Below are positions 42,568-51,022 of a stretch of 64,000 nucleotides of DNA, in pieces. The stretch lies in contig CAZMXP010000006.1 in NCBI GenBank assembly GCA_964570285.1, positions 1 through 64,000 on the forward strand, given 5' to 3'. Position numbers and translations under genes: made by a program. The notes beneath the pieces were generated by a model, which saw only the letters and a program-made list of their open reading frames with translations, was not told the origin of the DNA and did not search any database. Origin of the DNA: CAZMXP01 sp964570285 (GTDB lineage Bacteria > Planctomycetota > PLA2). Each line of letters starts with the position of its first letter. Positions within the stretch are counted from its first letter, which is position 1.

Positions 42568-44008
42568 GTGCGCGGTCGAGCAGCGTGTCGCTGCGCCCGA
42601 GCAGGTCGTCGACCGTGGGCTCCGCGGTGACGTCGGGCTCGACGCCGCGCCCCTCGTGCAGCGTGCCGTCGGGACGGAACGATGCCATGCTGGAGAGTTG
42701 CAGTTGCAAGCGGCTCTCGGGGAGTTTCAGCGGCAGCGCGCGGCCGCTGCCGCCGCCGCTCGGCGTGCCCATCAGCGTCACGCCCGGGTGGCCCTTGAAT
42801 GCGCTGAGGAAGATGTCGGTGGCGGAGAAGCAGTCGCCGTCCATCAGCACGACGACCTGCCCCGTGTAGCGGAAGACCCGGGGGTCGCGGGGGCCTGAGG
42901 AGGAGAGCACCGCGTAGTGCCACGCGCTGAACTCCCCCTCGGGCAGCGTCCACTCGGGCCTGAACCGCGCGGCCGCTTCGGCGATCGCCGCCCCCTCGCG
43001 CTCCCCCCAATCCGGATGATTCGCCGGGAAGAGCCAGCGGTCGCCGAGGTAGCCCTCGGGCAGATCCGGATCCGCACCCTCCGACAGTCGCATCGCGGCG
43101 ATGTTGACGACGCGCGGCTCGCCGTCGCTGAAGTAGGGAAAGAGCGCAAAGAGGATGTCGCGCGTGCCGCCGCCGTTGCCGCGCACGTCGATGACAAGGC
43201 CTTTCGTCTCGCGGAAGCGGGCCATCGCGTCGTGGATGCCGGGGATCAGGTCGCTGTCCATGTCGGGAATCGGCAGCACGCCGATCTCGGTGCCGAAGAG
43301 GCGCGGCGCGTCGTCGCGCTCCGGTCGGCCGCTCCAGATCATCGTGTCGGTGAAGTCGTCGCCGAGTTCGAGCGTGACCTGCTTCGAGCCGGGATCGAGG
43401 GTGACCGCGACGTCGCGCCGGGCGGGGAGGCCGAGTTCTCGCCGCAGCAGCGCCGTATGGACGAGCATCTCGAGCGCGCCCCGGCGCACGAACGCATCCG
43501 AGCCCCGCGCGACGAACGCCTTCGCCGCCTCGACCCATCTCGCCACCGGCAAGCCGTCGATGGCGGCAAGGTAGGGGTGCCCCTCCGCGAGCAGGCGGTC
43601 GCCCCCCGGGTGCGTCGCGACGAGCCCCTCGCGCACGCGGAACGGGGCGAAGCCGGGCGGGAAGTAGGCGGCCTTCATCCGGAGGCGGCTGTGGCCGTCG
43701 CCGAACGGCGCCAGAAACCGCACAAGCTCGACGGCGAACTCGCCGACCGTCATGCCGGACTGCGCGCGGCTGCGGATCCCCGCGAGCGCCGCCTCGTAGT
43801 CGTAGCCGGTGCGCCGCAGATAGGAGTAGCGCGCAACCAGCCTCTCTCCGAGCACCGCGAGGTCGGACTCCACCTGCTCGCGGGTGAGCATCTCCTCGCG
43901 CCGCATCCGCGCGAGCCACGAGGCGAACTGCCAGCGGGCGAGCCAGAGGCCGCCCGCGAGCACGAGCAGGCCGATCCCGATCGACAGCAGGATGCGGCGG
44001 CGCGTCAT
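42548..44008 (-). CDS. S41-family (C-terminal-processing-like) peptidase
   Basis: A 486-residue protein with an N-terminal membrane anchor (ILLSIGIGLLVLAGGLWLA). The S41 core has GLVIDVRGNGGGTRDILF and the Ser nucleophile in DGDCFSATDIFLSAFKGH, followed by GTPSGGGSGRALPLKLPESRL. Short prodomain-like helices precede; a PDZ domain is not obvious. It probably processes exported proteins or substrates. The start shares one base with the stop of the rhodanese gene (TGATG). Confidence 0.85.
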   Translation of the reverse strand: MTRRRILLSIGIGLLVLAGGLWLARWQFASWLARMRREEMLTREQVESDLAVLGERLVARYSYLRRTGYDYEAALAGIRSRAQSGMTVGEFAVELVRFLAPFGDGHSRLRMKAAYFPPGFAPFRVREGLVATHPGGDRLLAEGHPYLAAIDGLPVARWVEAAKAFVARGSDAFVRRGALEMLVHTALLRRELGLPARRDVAVTLDPGSKQVTLELGDDFTDTMIWSGRPERDDAPRLFGTEIGVLPIPDMDSDLIPGIHDAMARFRETKGLVIDVRGNGGGTRDILFALFPYFSDGEPRVVNIAAMRLSEGADPDLPEGYLGDRWLFPANHPDWGEREGAAIAEAAARFRPEWTLPEGEFSAWHYAVLSSSGPRDPRVFRYTGQVVVLMDGDCFSATDIFLSAFKGHPGVTLMGTPSGGGSGRALPLKLPESRLQLQLSSMASFRPDGTLHEGRGVEPDVTAEPTVDDLLGRSDTLLDRALTHLRR

Positions 44009-44331
44009 CAGTACCGCGCCATCGTCGGGTCGAAGCGCGCCGCCCAGGCCTCGATCCCGCCCGCCATCGAGCGCGCCTTCGAAAACCCCTGCATCCGGAG
44101 CAGTTGCGCCGCCTCGTAGCTGCGGATGCCGTGGTGGCAGTAGACGACGACCTCGGTCCCCGGCGGCGCCGCGGTCTTCGCCGTCCCGAGGAAGAGGTCG
44201 AGCATCGGGATGTGCTCGGACCCCGGCAGCGCGCAGATCTCGACCTCCTCCGGCTCGCGCACGTCGAGCAGGTGGAGCGCCTCCCCCCCGTCGAGCCGCC
44301 GCTTCACCTCTTCGACCGAGATCTCGATCAT
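44008..44331 (-). CDS. Rhodanese-like domain protein
   Basis: A 107-residue single-domain rhodanese: LHLLDVREPEEVEICALPGS, then the active-site loop VVYCHHGIRSYEAAQLLRMQG with Cys. It can carry a persulfide. It is the first gene of a two-gene unit with the S41 peptidase. Divergent from the GlcD-type gene with a 26-bp gap. Confidence 0.9.
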   Translation of the reverse strand: MIEISVEEVKRRLDGGEALHLLDVREPEEVEICALPGSEHIPMLDLFLGTAKTAAPPGTEVVVYCHHGIRSYEAAQLLRMQGFSKARSMAGGIEAWAARFDPTMARY

Positions 44332-44344
44332 CGGCCCCCTATCA

Positions 44345-44350
44345 TAGAAT
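44345..44350 (+). promoter_or_regulatory. Putative -10 (TAGAAT), leaderless geometry
   Basis: CATAGAAT ends 7 nt before the flavoprotein ATG at 44358. Confidence 0.5.
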
Positions 44351-44357
44351 CCGGCCC

Positions 44358-45722
44358 ATGAATCTGGCCGGCGTCGCCGAGGACCTGAAGGCGCTCGAGA
44401 TCGACGTCGCGACCGACGACCTCGACCGCTACGGCCGCGACGAGACGATGGACCTCTTCGCGAGGCCCGGCCTCGTCGTGAGGCCGCGCAGCACCGCCGA
44501 GGTGCAGGAGACGCTCCGCCTCGCCGAGCGCGAGTCCATCCCGGTGACCCCGCGCGGCGGCGGCACCGGCAAGGCGGGCGGCTGCATCCCGGTCAAGGGC
44601 GGCATCGTGCTCTCGCTCGAGCGCATGAACCGCATCAAGGAGATCGACGAACTCAACCGCTACGCCGTCGTCGAGCCCGGCGTCGTGCTCTGGGACCTGC
44701 ACAGGGCGTGCGAGGCGAAGGGCCTCTTCTATCCGGTGGACATGTCGAGCGGCGGCTCCTGCATGATCGGCGGCAACCTCGCCTGCGACGCCGGCGGCGA
44801 GCGCGCGGTCAAGTACGGCACGACGCGCGCGCAGGTGACCGGCCTCGAGGCGGTGCTCATCGACGGCAGCGTGATCCGCTGCGGCGGCAAGCTCGCAAAG
44901 AACGTCGCGGGCTACCCGCTGCACCACCTGCTCGTCGGCAGCGAGGGGACGCTCGCCGTCATCACCGAGGCGACGCTGCGGCTGGTCCCCCGGGCCCCCT
45001 TCATTCGCACGCTGTTGGCCGCGTTCGACAGCCTCGACCGCGCCGCCGATGCGGCGCTCAAGGTCGAAGCGTCCGGCTACGCGCCGAGCGCGGTCGAGCT
45101 GGTGGAGCGCGCCGCGGCGGCGCTGGCGGAGGAGATGCTGGGACAGAGCCTTCCCTATGGCAGGTCGGCCGCCCTGCTGCTTGTGGAAGTGGAGGGGTTC
45201 GGGGAGGAGAGGGCGCAGGAGCAGATCGAGGCGGTCGGGCAGATCCTGCTCGAGGCGGGGGCGGACGAGGTGGACCTCGCGAAGCGCGAGCGCGTCTGGG
45301 GCGTGCGCCACGCGGTCTCGGAGGCGATCAAGAAGCAGCCCGCCTACAGCGCGGTGGACGCGGTCGTGCCGCGGCGGCGGATGCCGGACCTGATCCGCGA
45401 GGCGCACCGGATCGCGGCGCGGCACCGCGTGGAGGTGGTCTGCTTCGGCCACGCGGGCGACGGCAACATCCATGTCGATTTCGTCAAGCGGCGCGCCGAC
45501 GACCCGCACTGGGCCGCGGGGATCGGCCCCGCCGTCCGCGACTTGCTCGAGGCGACGGTGCGCATGGGCGGATCGATCACCGCCGAGCACGGCGTAGGGC
45601 TCCTGCGCAAGCCGGACATGGGTTTGCAGTTCGACGCGGCGACCCTCGCGGCGATGAAGGCGCTGAAGCGCGCGTGGGACCCGAAGGGGCTCTTGAACCC
45701 CGGCAAGATGTGGGAGGATTAG
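44358..45722 (+). CDS. GlcD-type FAD-linked oxidase
   Basis: A 454-residue FAD-binding oxidoreductase of the glycolate/D-lactate dehydrogenase family: VTPRGGGTGKAGGCIPVKGG, SSGGSCMIGGNLACDAGGER and PLHHLLVGSEGTLAVITEA in the FAD-binding half, and GHAGDGNIHVDF plus ITAEHGVGLLRK in the substrate half. Likely oxidises a 2-hydroxy acid; substrate unknown. It begins the accessory stretch with two nucleotidyltransferase-pair genes after it. Confidence 0.9.
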   Translation: MNLAGVAEDLKALEIDVATDDLDRYGRDETMDLFARPGLVVRPRSTAEVQETLRLAERESIPVTPRGGGTGKAGGCIPVKGGIVLSLERMNRIKEIDELNRYAVVEPGVVLWDLHRACEAKGLFYPVDMSSGGSCMIGGNLACDAGGERAVKYGTTRAQVTGLEAVLIDGSVIRCGGKLAKNVAGYPLHHLLVGSEGTLAVITEATLRLVPRAPFIRTLLAAFDSLDRAADAALKVEASGYAPSAVELVERAAAALAEEMLGQSLPYGRSAALLLVEVEGFGEERAQEQIEAVGQILLEAGADEVDLAKRERVWGVRHAVSEAIKKQPAYSAVDAVVPRRRMPDLIREAHRIAARHRVEVVCFGHAGDGNIHVDFVKRRADDPHWAAGIGPAVRDLLEATVRMGGSITAEHGVGLLRKPDMGLQFDAATLAAMKALKRAWDPKGLLNPGKMWED

Positions 45723-45725
45723 GGG

Positions 45726-45950
45726 GTGGACCGAGCGCGCGGGCGTGCCTGGCTGGAAGCGGAGGTGGCCGCGGCGGCGCGCCTTACCGACGAGGAGCGG
45801 ATCGCCATTCTCATCGACCTCCTCGAGATGTCGGACGCGATTCGCGCCGGGAAGAGCGAGGAGGAGTTGCGCCGGGAGGAGGAGGCGCGCGAGATTCTCG
45901 ATCGGCCAGGCAAGGAGCGCTATCGCGCACTCGCGGAGAGGCTGGGTTGA
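45726..45950 (+). CDS. Small acidic/basic helical protein, possible antitoxin partner
   Basis: A 74-residue helical protein (GTG start, right after the GlcD stop) with an Arg/Glu-rich amphipathic pattern (LLEMSDAIRAGKSEEEL, LRREEEAREILDR). No DNA-binding motif recognised. Its stop TGA overlaps the TTG start of the nucleotidyltransferase-like gene (TTGA), a hallmark of coupled pairs. Confidence 0.6.
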   Translation: MDRARGRAWLEAEVAAAARLTDEERIAILIDLLEMSDAIRAGKSEEELRREEEAREILDRPGKERYRALAERLG

Positions 45951-46534
45951 CGTCGCGCAGCCTGATCGAGGTCGTACACTGGCTGGAGGAGATCCTGCAA
46001 CGCGTCGGACTCCCACACTCGTACGGGGGGGCGATCGCTTACAACTACTATGGGCCACCGCGCCTGACCCGGGATGTGGATGTCCTGGTGCTGGTTCATG
46101 GCACGCGCCTCCCCGCGCTCGTGGACGAGTTTGTGCGCGGCAAGTGCTGCATGGAAGGCGGGGGAGGCCAGCCCGTCGACCTCAGGGCGTTGCGGCGAGA
46201 CCTTGACGGAAAGGCGCACTTTACGACGGTTGTCTGCTCCGGCGTCCGGATCGAGATCTTTGCCCCCTGGCACCCCTTTCATCAGCGCGTGCTGGACCGG
46301 AGCCCCCGGCGCGAGCTCCAGGGTCAAACGATCCCGATCCACTCCGCCGAAGACCTGATCGTCTTCAAGAAGATCTTCGACCGCCCGAAGGACCTGCAAG
46401 ACATCGAGGGCATGCTGATGGCCCAACGCGGCAAGCTCGACCACGACCGGATCCGCTGGGAGGCGAAGCACTTCCTGACCGACGAGAGCTACGCGGAACT
46501 CGATGCCCTCCTCAAGGACCACGACATCGGGTAG
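45947..46534 (+). CDS. Nucleotidyltransferase-like protein (possible toxin of a pair)
   Basis: A 195-residue protein resembling small nucleotidyltransferases of the DUF6036/AbiEii type: GGAIAYNYYGPPRLTRDVDVLV holds the G-G...T-x-D-x-D signature, followed by HSAEDLIVFKKIFDRPKDLQDIEGML. TTG start is set by coupling with the preceding gene. The small-partner-plus-nucleotidyltransferase order resembles nucleotidyltransferase toxin/antitoxin systems. Confidence 0.65.
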   Translation: MTSRSLIEVVHWLEEILQRVGLPHSYGGAIAYNYYGPPRLTRDVDVLVLVHGTRLPALVDEFVRGKCCMEGGGGQPVDLRALRRDLDGKAHFTTVVCSGVRIEIFAPWHPFHQRVLDRSPRRELQGQTIPIHSAEDLIVFKKIFDRPKDLQDIEGMLMAQRGKLDHDRIRWEAKHFLTDESYAELDALLKDHDIG

Positions 46535-46549
46535 GCTGGGGTCAGGAAC

Positions 46550-46945
46550 GTGAACTACACCGTCGATTCCGCGAACAAGGCGCTGCCCTACGTGCGAGGG
46601 GTGGTGGCCGAAATCCGGGAGGTCTACGCGAGCTTGCAGCGGCTCGGGAACGAGCACAACGCGCTGCCCCGCGGAGACGAACGCGGCCGCGCCGACATCA
46701 AGGAGCGGATCCGCGAGGGGGCGCAGCGCATCGGCGAGTGCCAGGAGGAGCTGTTGAAGATCGGCGTCGAAGTGAAGGACTTCGAGAGCGGCCTCATCGA
46801 CTTCCCCGCCCAACTCGAGGGGCGGACGATCCTCCTCTGCTGGAAGGACGGCGAGGAGGCGGTCACCCACTGGCACGAGACGAACACGGGCTTCCGCGGC
46901 CGCAAGGCGATCCCCACCGGCAGGCCCGCATGGCCGAGGGTGTAG
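46550..46945 (+). CDS. DUF2203-family protein
   Basis: A 131-residue protein matching DUF2203 as I recall it: MNYTVDSANKALPYVRG, IGVEVKDFESGLIDFPAQLEGRTILLCWKDGE and WHETNTGFRGRKAI. GTG start at 46550. Function unknown. Its last codons overlap a small membrane-protein gene starting at 46930. Confidence 0.8.
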   Translation: MNYTVDSANKALPYVRGVVAEIREVYASLQRLGNEHNALPRGDERGRADIKERIREGAQRIGECQEELLKIGVEVKDFESGLIDFPAQLEGRTILLCWKDGEEAVTHWHETNTGFRGRKAIPTGRPAWPRV

Positions 46946-47127
46946 AGGGGCCGCGGCGCACCGTCCTGGGCGTCATCGTCGGCATCCTGTTGAGCGCGCT
47001 TGGCCTCTTCCTGCTCGCCGTCGCGCTCACCACCATCGGGGGCAGCGCGGGCTCCGCGGCCTTCGACGGCCTCGCAGGCCTGCTCGCGCTCGGTACGGGC
47101 GTCGCGTTCCTGCGCGGGAAGACATGA
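46930..47127 (+). CDS. Small two-helix membrane protein
   Basis: A 65-residue protein with two membrane helices (TVLGVIVGILLSALGLFLLAV and FDGLAGLLALGTGVAFL). It overlaps the end of the DUF2203 gene by 16 bp in a different frame and its stop overlaps the next ATG (ATGA). I do not recognise the family. Confidence 0.6.
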   Translation: MAEGVEGPRRTVLGVIVGILLSALGLFLLAVALTTIGGSAGSAAFDGLAGLLALGTGVAFLRGKT

Positions 47128-47309
47128 AGGAGCCGAGCGGCTGCCTGATCCCGGGCGGGCTTGCGTTCTTCGCCGCGGGAATCCTCATCGCCGTGATGAC
47201 CGACTGGTCTCGCCCCGATCAACGCACCTACGGTGTCCTGCGCTACGTCGCCGCCTTCGCCTGCATCGGCGCCGGCGCGTGGACGCTGCGCCGCTGGCGG
47301 GATGGGTAG
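47124..47309 (+). CDS. Small two-helix membrane protein
   Basis: A 61-residue protein with two membrane helices (CLIPGGLAFFAAGILIAVM and LRYVAAFACIGAGAWTL). Coupled by overlap to the preceding gene; the two may form a hetero-oligomer. The following 205 bp to the GYD gene hold no recognisable gene, only a possible TACTAT hexamer at 47469-47474. Confidence 0.6.
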   Translation: MKEPSGCLIPGGLAFFAAGILIAVMTDWSRPDQRTYGVLRYVAAFACIGAGAWTLRRWRDG

Positions 47310-47514
47310 GCCGTGCCACCGCCGCTTCCCACGGCCCGATCGGGCCGCTCCCCGCCGACGGTCCCTCCGTCGATCAGGGCGAGTCCGTCGTCCGCCCGCG
47401 GTCCAGAGCGCTAGACCGACTCTGTGACGGGATGGACCTTGCACGTGCCAGCGGCGTTCGCGAAGAGGTACTATTGTCTCTGCACCGTCCCCCCCCCGCC
47501 GCGGAGGAAGAACC

Positions 47515-47847
47515 ATGCCCAAGTACATCAGCTTCTTTTCCTACACCCGCGACGCGGCCAAGGCCATGATCGAGAAGCCGACGGACCGCGTCGCCGCGGC
47601 CAAGGCGCTTGTGGAGTCCGTCGGAGGCAGGATGGAGTGCTTCTACTGGATGCACGGCCACCACGACGGGTTCTTCATCGCGGACTACAAGGACGGCGTG
47701 TCCGCGGCCGCGGTAGCGGGAGCGGCCGGGAGCACGGGTGCTGTGACCCAGCTCGAAACCCACGAGCTTTTCGACGGCGCGGCCCAGGCCCAGATCATGA
47801 GAGCGGCCAAGACCGCGCTCGCCGGGTACAGGCCGCCCACGGCCTAA
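47515..47847 (+). CDS. GYD-domain protein
   Basis: A 110-residue protein with a typical GYD-domain opening (KYISFFSYTRDAAKAMIEKP, RVAAAKALVESVGGRM) and a beta-alpha fold ending in ALAGYRPP. GYD proteins are dimeric and usually bind ligands or metals. GGAGGAAG precedes the ATG by 4 nt. It stands alone between small membrane genes and the duplicated module. Confidence 0.75.
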   Translation: MPKYISFFSYTRDAAKAMIEKPTDRVAAAKALVESVGGRMECFYWMHGHHDGFFIADYKDGVSAAAVAGAAGSTGAVTQLETHELFDGAAQAQIMRAAKTALAGYRPPTA

Positions 47848-47958
47848 CCCGCTACGTCGCCAGCCTAACATTAGCACTTGGCTATCATGCTGCGTTGATC
47901 GCCCAGTGCGGAACGGGAGGGGGCGCGGGGGAGGGCGGCCGGGTATGCTGCGGACCGC

Positions 47959-48438
47959 ATGCGTGCGGCGCTGCGTGTCTGTCGCCGGTTGCAGGAGGGC
48001 GAGGGGAGTTTCGCACTGGTCGCGCTCGCGTCCGTCGGCGTTCTGTTTGCCATGGCGGCCCCATGGACGAGTGCGTGGGTTTGTGCCGCCACGGTGCGAC
48101 CGCGCGAGTACCACCTCCACCTCTGGCTGCTGCTCCTGCTCGCGTGGAGCTACGTCGCGTGGATGGTGTTGCGCCTCTGGGGCCGCATCGACGCGTCGGG
48201 CGGCCCCGGCTTCGTGCTCGCCGCGTTCGGCCTCGCCGCAAGCTGGCTCTGTCATCTCTGCCTCTACGGACTCAGTGAGACGTACGGAGAGACCAGCCTT
48301 GTCGAGCAGGTTGCCGACACGCGTTTGCGCGTGATGATCGCGGTCCATCTCTGGGGCGGCCCGCTTGCCATCCTCGTGGGTCTGCTCGTCGTGCTGTTTG
48401 GAAGCCGCAGGCCGCGCTACTCCTCGCGGGTCGGGTAG
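47959..48438 (+). CDS. Membrane protein, module copy 1
   Basis: A 159-residue protein with about four membrane helices: ALVALASVGVLFAMAAPW, LHLWLLLLLAWSYVAWMVLRLWG, FVLAAFGLAASWLCHLCL and WGGPLAILVGLLVVLF. Its closest relative in the window is 49552-50031 (same length; the sequence GGPLA, LRLWGR, RRPRYS conserved). The 3' end overlaps the convergent partner by 22 bp. TATGCT (47944-47949) lies 9 nt before the ATG. No family recognised. Confidence 0.75.
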   Translation: MRAALRVCRRLQEGEGSFALVALASVGVLFAMAAPWTSAWVCAATVRPREYHLHLWLLLLLAWSYVAWMVLRLWGRIDASGGPGFVLAAFGLAASWLCHLCLYGLSETYGETSLVEQVADTRLRVMIAVHLWGGPLAILVGLLVVLFGSRRPRYSSRVG

Positions 48439-49313
48439 GGGAGATCGCCTTCGTGCAACACCTCCTCGCGGGGAGGCGGTCGATCGGGACCGTTCCTCCC
48501 AAGCGCGGGGAGCGGGACCCCGGCGGAGAGCATCTCGTCGAGGATCTCGACGATGAAGCGGAGCGGCGTCGCCGGGTCGGCGTCGATGCAGGTGATGGGC
48601 GCCTCCCGGATCCAGTCCACGACTTCGGAGCGCGCCTCGGCTTGGCGCTGGTCGAGCGAGTAGGCGACTCTGCTCGGCATCCGGACCGTCCACTGCGCCC
48701 CCCACGGCCCCCAAAGCCGCGCGACCTCCTCGAGCCCGAGGATGCGCAGCGTGCGCCCGCCGCCGCCGGCGCGGAGCGGCAACTCGATCGCCACGTCGGG
48801 CCAGTACCCCGGGCGGTCGATCCCGGGCTGACGTCTTGCGGCGAGCCGGACCCGGTCCCGTCCGGCCGCGCGCGCCACATCGAGGATCCACGCGAGGTGC
48901 TGGAACGGCGCGTCCCGATCCATCGAGAGCATCACGACGGCATCCGGATGCTCCGACAGCCGTGTTTGCAACTCGGCCAGCGTGCAGCGCCCCCCCACCC
49001 AGAGCAGTCCTCCGCGGTCGCATTGGACGATCACGCTCCAAAGCGGGTCAGGCTCGAAAACGCCTTGCGAGGAGAAGGGCAAGCGAAAGTCGAGGAGAGG
49101 TCGAGCCTTATCGGCATAGAGCGAGTAGCCCTCCCGCCCCCTCACATCCCACCAGAGTGCGAGGCCGCTCCCCACCGGCAGCGCCGCAAGCGCAGGCAGG
49201 GCGATCCCCCATCGCCAGACGCCGAGCCGCTCCCGCGTGGCGAGCCACGCGCCGAGAATCGTCAGGCCAAAGCCGGCGGCGAGAATCCATTGGAAGGAAT
49301 CGAAGTGGTCCAT
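48417..49313 (-). CDS. ExbD-like exported/membrane protein, module copy 1
   Basis: A 298-residue protein: two helices (WILAAGFGLTILGAWLA and WGIALPALAALPVGSGLALWW), then a soluble part with LAELQTRLSEHPDAVVMLSM and FQHLAWILDVARAAGRDRVRLAA. This segment recalls the ExbD/TolR periplasmic domain pattern. Ends with an acidic tail. Paralogue of 50010-50915. TACAAT (49353-49348) is about 34 nt upstream of the ATG. Confidence 0.7.
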   Translation of the reverse strand: MDHFDSFQWILAAGFGLTILGAWLATRERLGVWRWGIALPALAALPVGSGLALWWDVRGREGYSLYADKARPLLDFRLPFSSQGVFEPDPLWSVIVQCDRGGLLWVGGRCTLAELQTRLSEHPDAVVMLSMDRDAPFQHLAWILDVARAAGRDRVRLAARRQPGIDRPGYWPDVAIELPLRAGGGGRTLRILGLEEVARLWGPWGAQWTVRMPSRVAYSLDQRQAEARSEVVDWIREAPITCIDADPATPLRFIVEILDEMLSAGVPLPALGRNGPDRPPPREEVLHEGDLPYPTREE

Positions 49314-49551
49314 CGTTCTGGCGCTGTGGCGACGGCATTGCGCCTGGATTGTATGCGGAAGCAGAGGGGGCGCGGGGGCCAGCGTGACCGGGCAGGAGGG
49401 GCCACGCTTGCACGCTCGCCGCGCTCGGCCTGTGGGCGAGCGGGGTCAACGATGCGCTGCGCAAAAGCTGCGCGCGGATCCCTCCACTGCGTGCCCGTCA
49501 CTCCGCTCGGGCGGCTCCTGCCTAGGCGCAGCGCGGTAGGATGTAGTCATC

Positions 49552-50031
49552 ATGCGTACGGCGCTCCACGTCTGCCGACGGCTCGTGGACGGCGAGGGGA
49601 GCTTCGCGTTCGTGGCGCTCGTTTTCGTCGGCTACTACATGGCGATCACGGATGTCGTGTCGGCCCGCTTTGGCGGCGCCATGACGGTCCGGCCCATGGC
49701 GCACTTCTTCCACTACTGGATGCTCGTGCTGCTGCTCGGCAGCCACGCGGCATGGACGGTGATGCGACTGTGGGGACGAGTCGGGACCGCCGGCGCCCCC
49801 GGCTTCCTGCTCGCATCCTTCGGTCTCATGGCGAGTTGGCAATGCCTCCTCTGGATCTACGGGATGACCGAGACCTACGGCGACAAGAGTGTCATCGAGG
49901 AGACCGCAGGGGCGAGCACGCGCCTGTTGATCGCCGTCGCCCGCTGGGGAGGGCCTCTCGCCGTCGCGCTCGGGCTCGCGATCGTGATACTCGGCTGCCG
50001 CCGGCCCCGCTACTCCCAGGGCTCGGGGTAG
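49552..50031 (+). CDS. Membrane protein, module copy 2
   Basis: A 159-residue four-helix membrane protein, paralogous to 47959-48438 (GEGSFAFVALVFVGYY, MLVLLLGSHAAWTVMRLWGR, GAPGFLLASFGLMASWQC, GGPLAVALGLAIVILGCRRPRYS). A TAGGAT (49537-49542) sits 9 nt before the ATG. The 3' end overlaps the convergent partner by exactly 22 bp, as in copy 1. Confidence 0.75.
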   Translation: MRTALHVCRRLVDGEGSFAFVALVFVGYYMAITDVVSARFGGAMTVRPMAHFFHYWMLVLLLGSHAAWTVMRLWGRVGTAGAPGFLLASFGLMASWQCLLWIYGMTETYGDKSVIEETAGASTRLLIAVARWGGPLAVALGLAIVILGCRRPRYSQGSG

Positions 50032-50915
50032 GGCAGGCAGGGCGCCTGCCGCACCTCCTCGCTCGGAGGGGGCCGGTCCGCGTTCTCCGACGGATGCCAG
50101 TTGCTGATCCGCGGCATCGGGACCTTGCAGCGAAGCGCTTCGTTGAGCACGCCGATGACGTACTTCAGTGGCATCTTGGCGATGGCCCGCAACGAGGTGA
50201 ACCGCCCCTCCCGGATCCCCTCGCCGAGCGCGCCGATCTCCTCCGTCTTGAGATCGCCATCGAGATAAACGATCTCGCTGGGCATCAGCACCATCTTCCT
50301 GGCCTCACACGGGCCCCAGTGCCGGTCCACCTCGGCCCGCGCCACGAGAGCGAGCGCGCGCCCCCCTTCGCCCGGGCCAAGCGGCAACTCGATCTCGCCG
50401 TCGGGCCAGTAGCCCGTGCCGCGCCTGCGCAGCGAAACAGAAAGCAGGACGGACTGCCTCCCGCTTGCAGCGACGGCGTCGAGGATCCACGCAAAATGCA
50501 GAAAGGGCGTGTGCTGATCCATGCTCAGCAGCGCCGGGAGCTCATTCCGCTCGCGGAGTTGGCGTTCCATCTGTGCAAGGGTGCATGCCTCTCCTTCGAC
50601 ACGGAGGCGCCCGTCGGCGCCATAGGTGACCACCAGCCGCGCTGGGCGCCGCGGGTCGAAGCGACCTTCCGACGCCTCGGGCAAGCTCCCGTAACCGAAA
50701 CCCCTCCATCCTATGAACAGCGACATCGGCTCCTGCGACGCCGCGATCAAGCGGTACTCGATCCCCGTGCCGACCGGCAGCGCAACCAGTGCGGGCAGGG
50801 CGACCCACCACCGCCGGGGTCCAATCCGCTCCCGGGTGGCGAGCCAAGCACCAAGCAGCGTCAGCACAAAGCCGCCACACAGCAGCACCTCGAACGCCCG
50901 GACGTGCTCGGCCAC
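50010..50915 (-). CDS. ExbD-like exported/membrane protein, module copy 2
   Basis: A 301-residue paralogue of 48417-49313: FEVLLCGGFVLTLLGAWLATRER, WWVALPALVALPVGTGI, then a soluble part with TLAQMERQLRERNELPALLSM and FLHFAWILDAVAASG. GTG 50915 is preferred because a TATCAT hexamer (50927-50922) lies 6 nt upstream and the alignment with the paralogue starts there; a longer ATG at 50960 would overlap the palindromic element. Confidence 0.72.
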   Translation of the reverse strand: MAEHVRAFEVLLCGGFVLTLLGAWLATRERIGPRRWWVALPALVALPVGTGIEYRLIAASQEPMSLFIGWRGFGYGSLPEASEGRFDPRRPARLVVTYGADGRLRVEGEACTLAQMERQLRERNELPALLSMDQHTPFLHFAWILDAVAASGRQSVLLSVSLRRRGTGYWPDGEIELPLGPGEGGRALALVARAEVDRHWGPCEARKMVLMPSEIVYLDGDLKTEEIGALGEGIREGRFTSLRAIAKMPLKYVIGVLNEALRCKVPMPRISNWHPSENADRPPPSEEVRQAPCLPYPEPWE

Positions 50916-50921
50916 GCCCTC

Positions 50922-50927
50922 ATGATA
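50922..50927 (-). promoter_or_regulatory. Putative -10 (TATCAT), leaderless geometry
   Basis: TATCAT on the minus strand ends 6 nt before the GTG at 50915. Confidence 0.45.
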
Positions 50928-50947
50928 GTCGGGGCGCCGACCCTGCC

Positions 50948-51012
50948 GAGCCAGGCTCATTAGTTCCGATGTGAGTGGAATTCCCCAAGAGCGGAACTAA
51001 TGAGCCTGGCTC
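50948..51012. repeat. Long-palindrome element, copy 1 (65 bp)
   Basis: Inverted repeat GAGCCAGGCTCATTAGTTCCG ... reading back as its complement on the right side, with a short loop (about 25 nt). Arms also contain the 11-bp palindrome GAGCCWGGCTC. It is in reverse orientation relative to copies at 54902 and 58387. It directly abuts a truncated hicB fragment (51017 onward). Confidence 0.85.
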
Positions 51013-51022
51013 GTAGGCTGGC

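Noticed and set aside
47310..47514. Possible gene between small membrane proteins and GYD gene
   Set aside because: No frame with convincing start, length or family signal; only a possible -10 hexamer.
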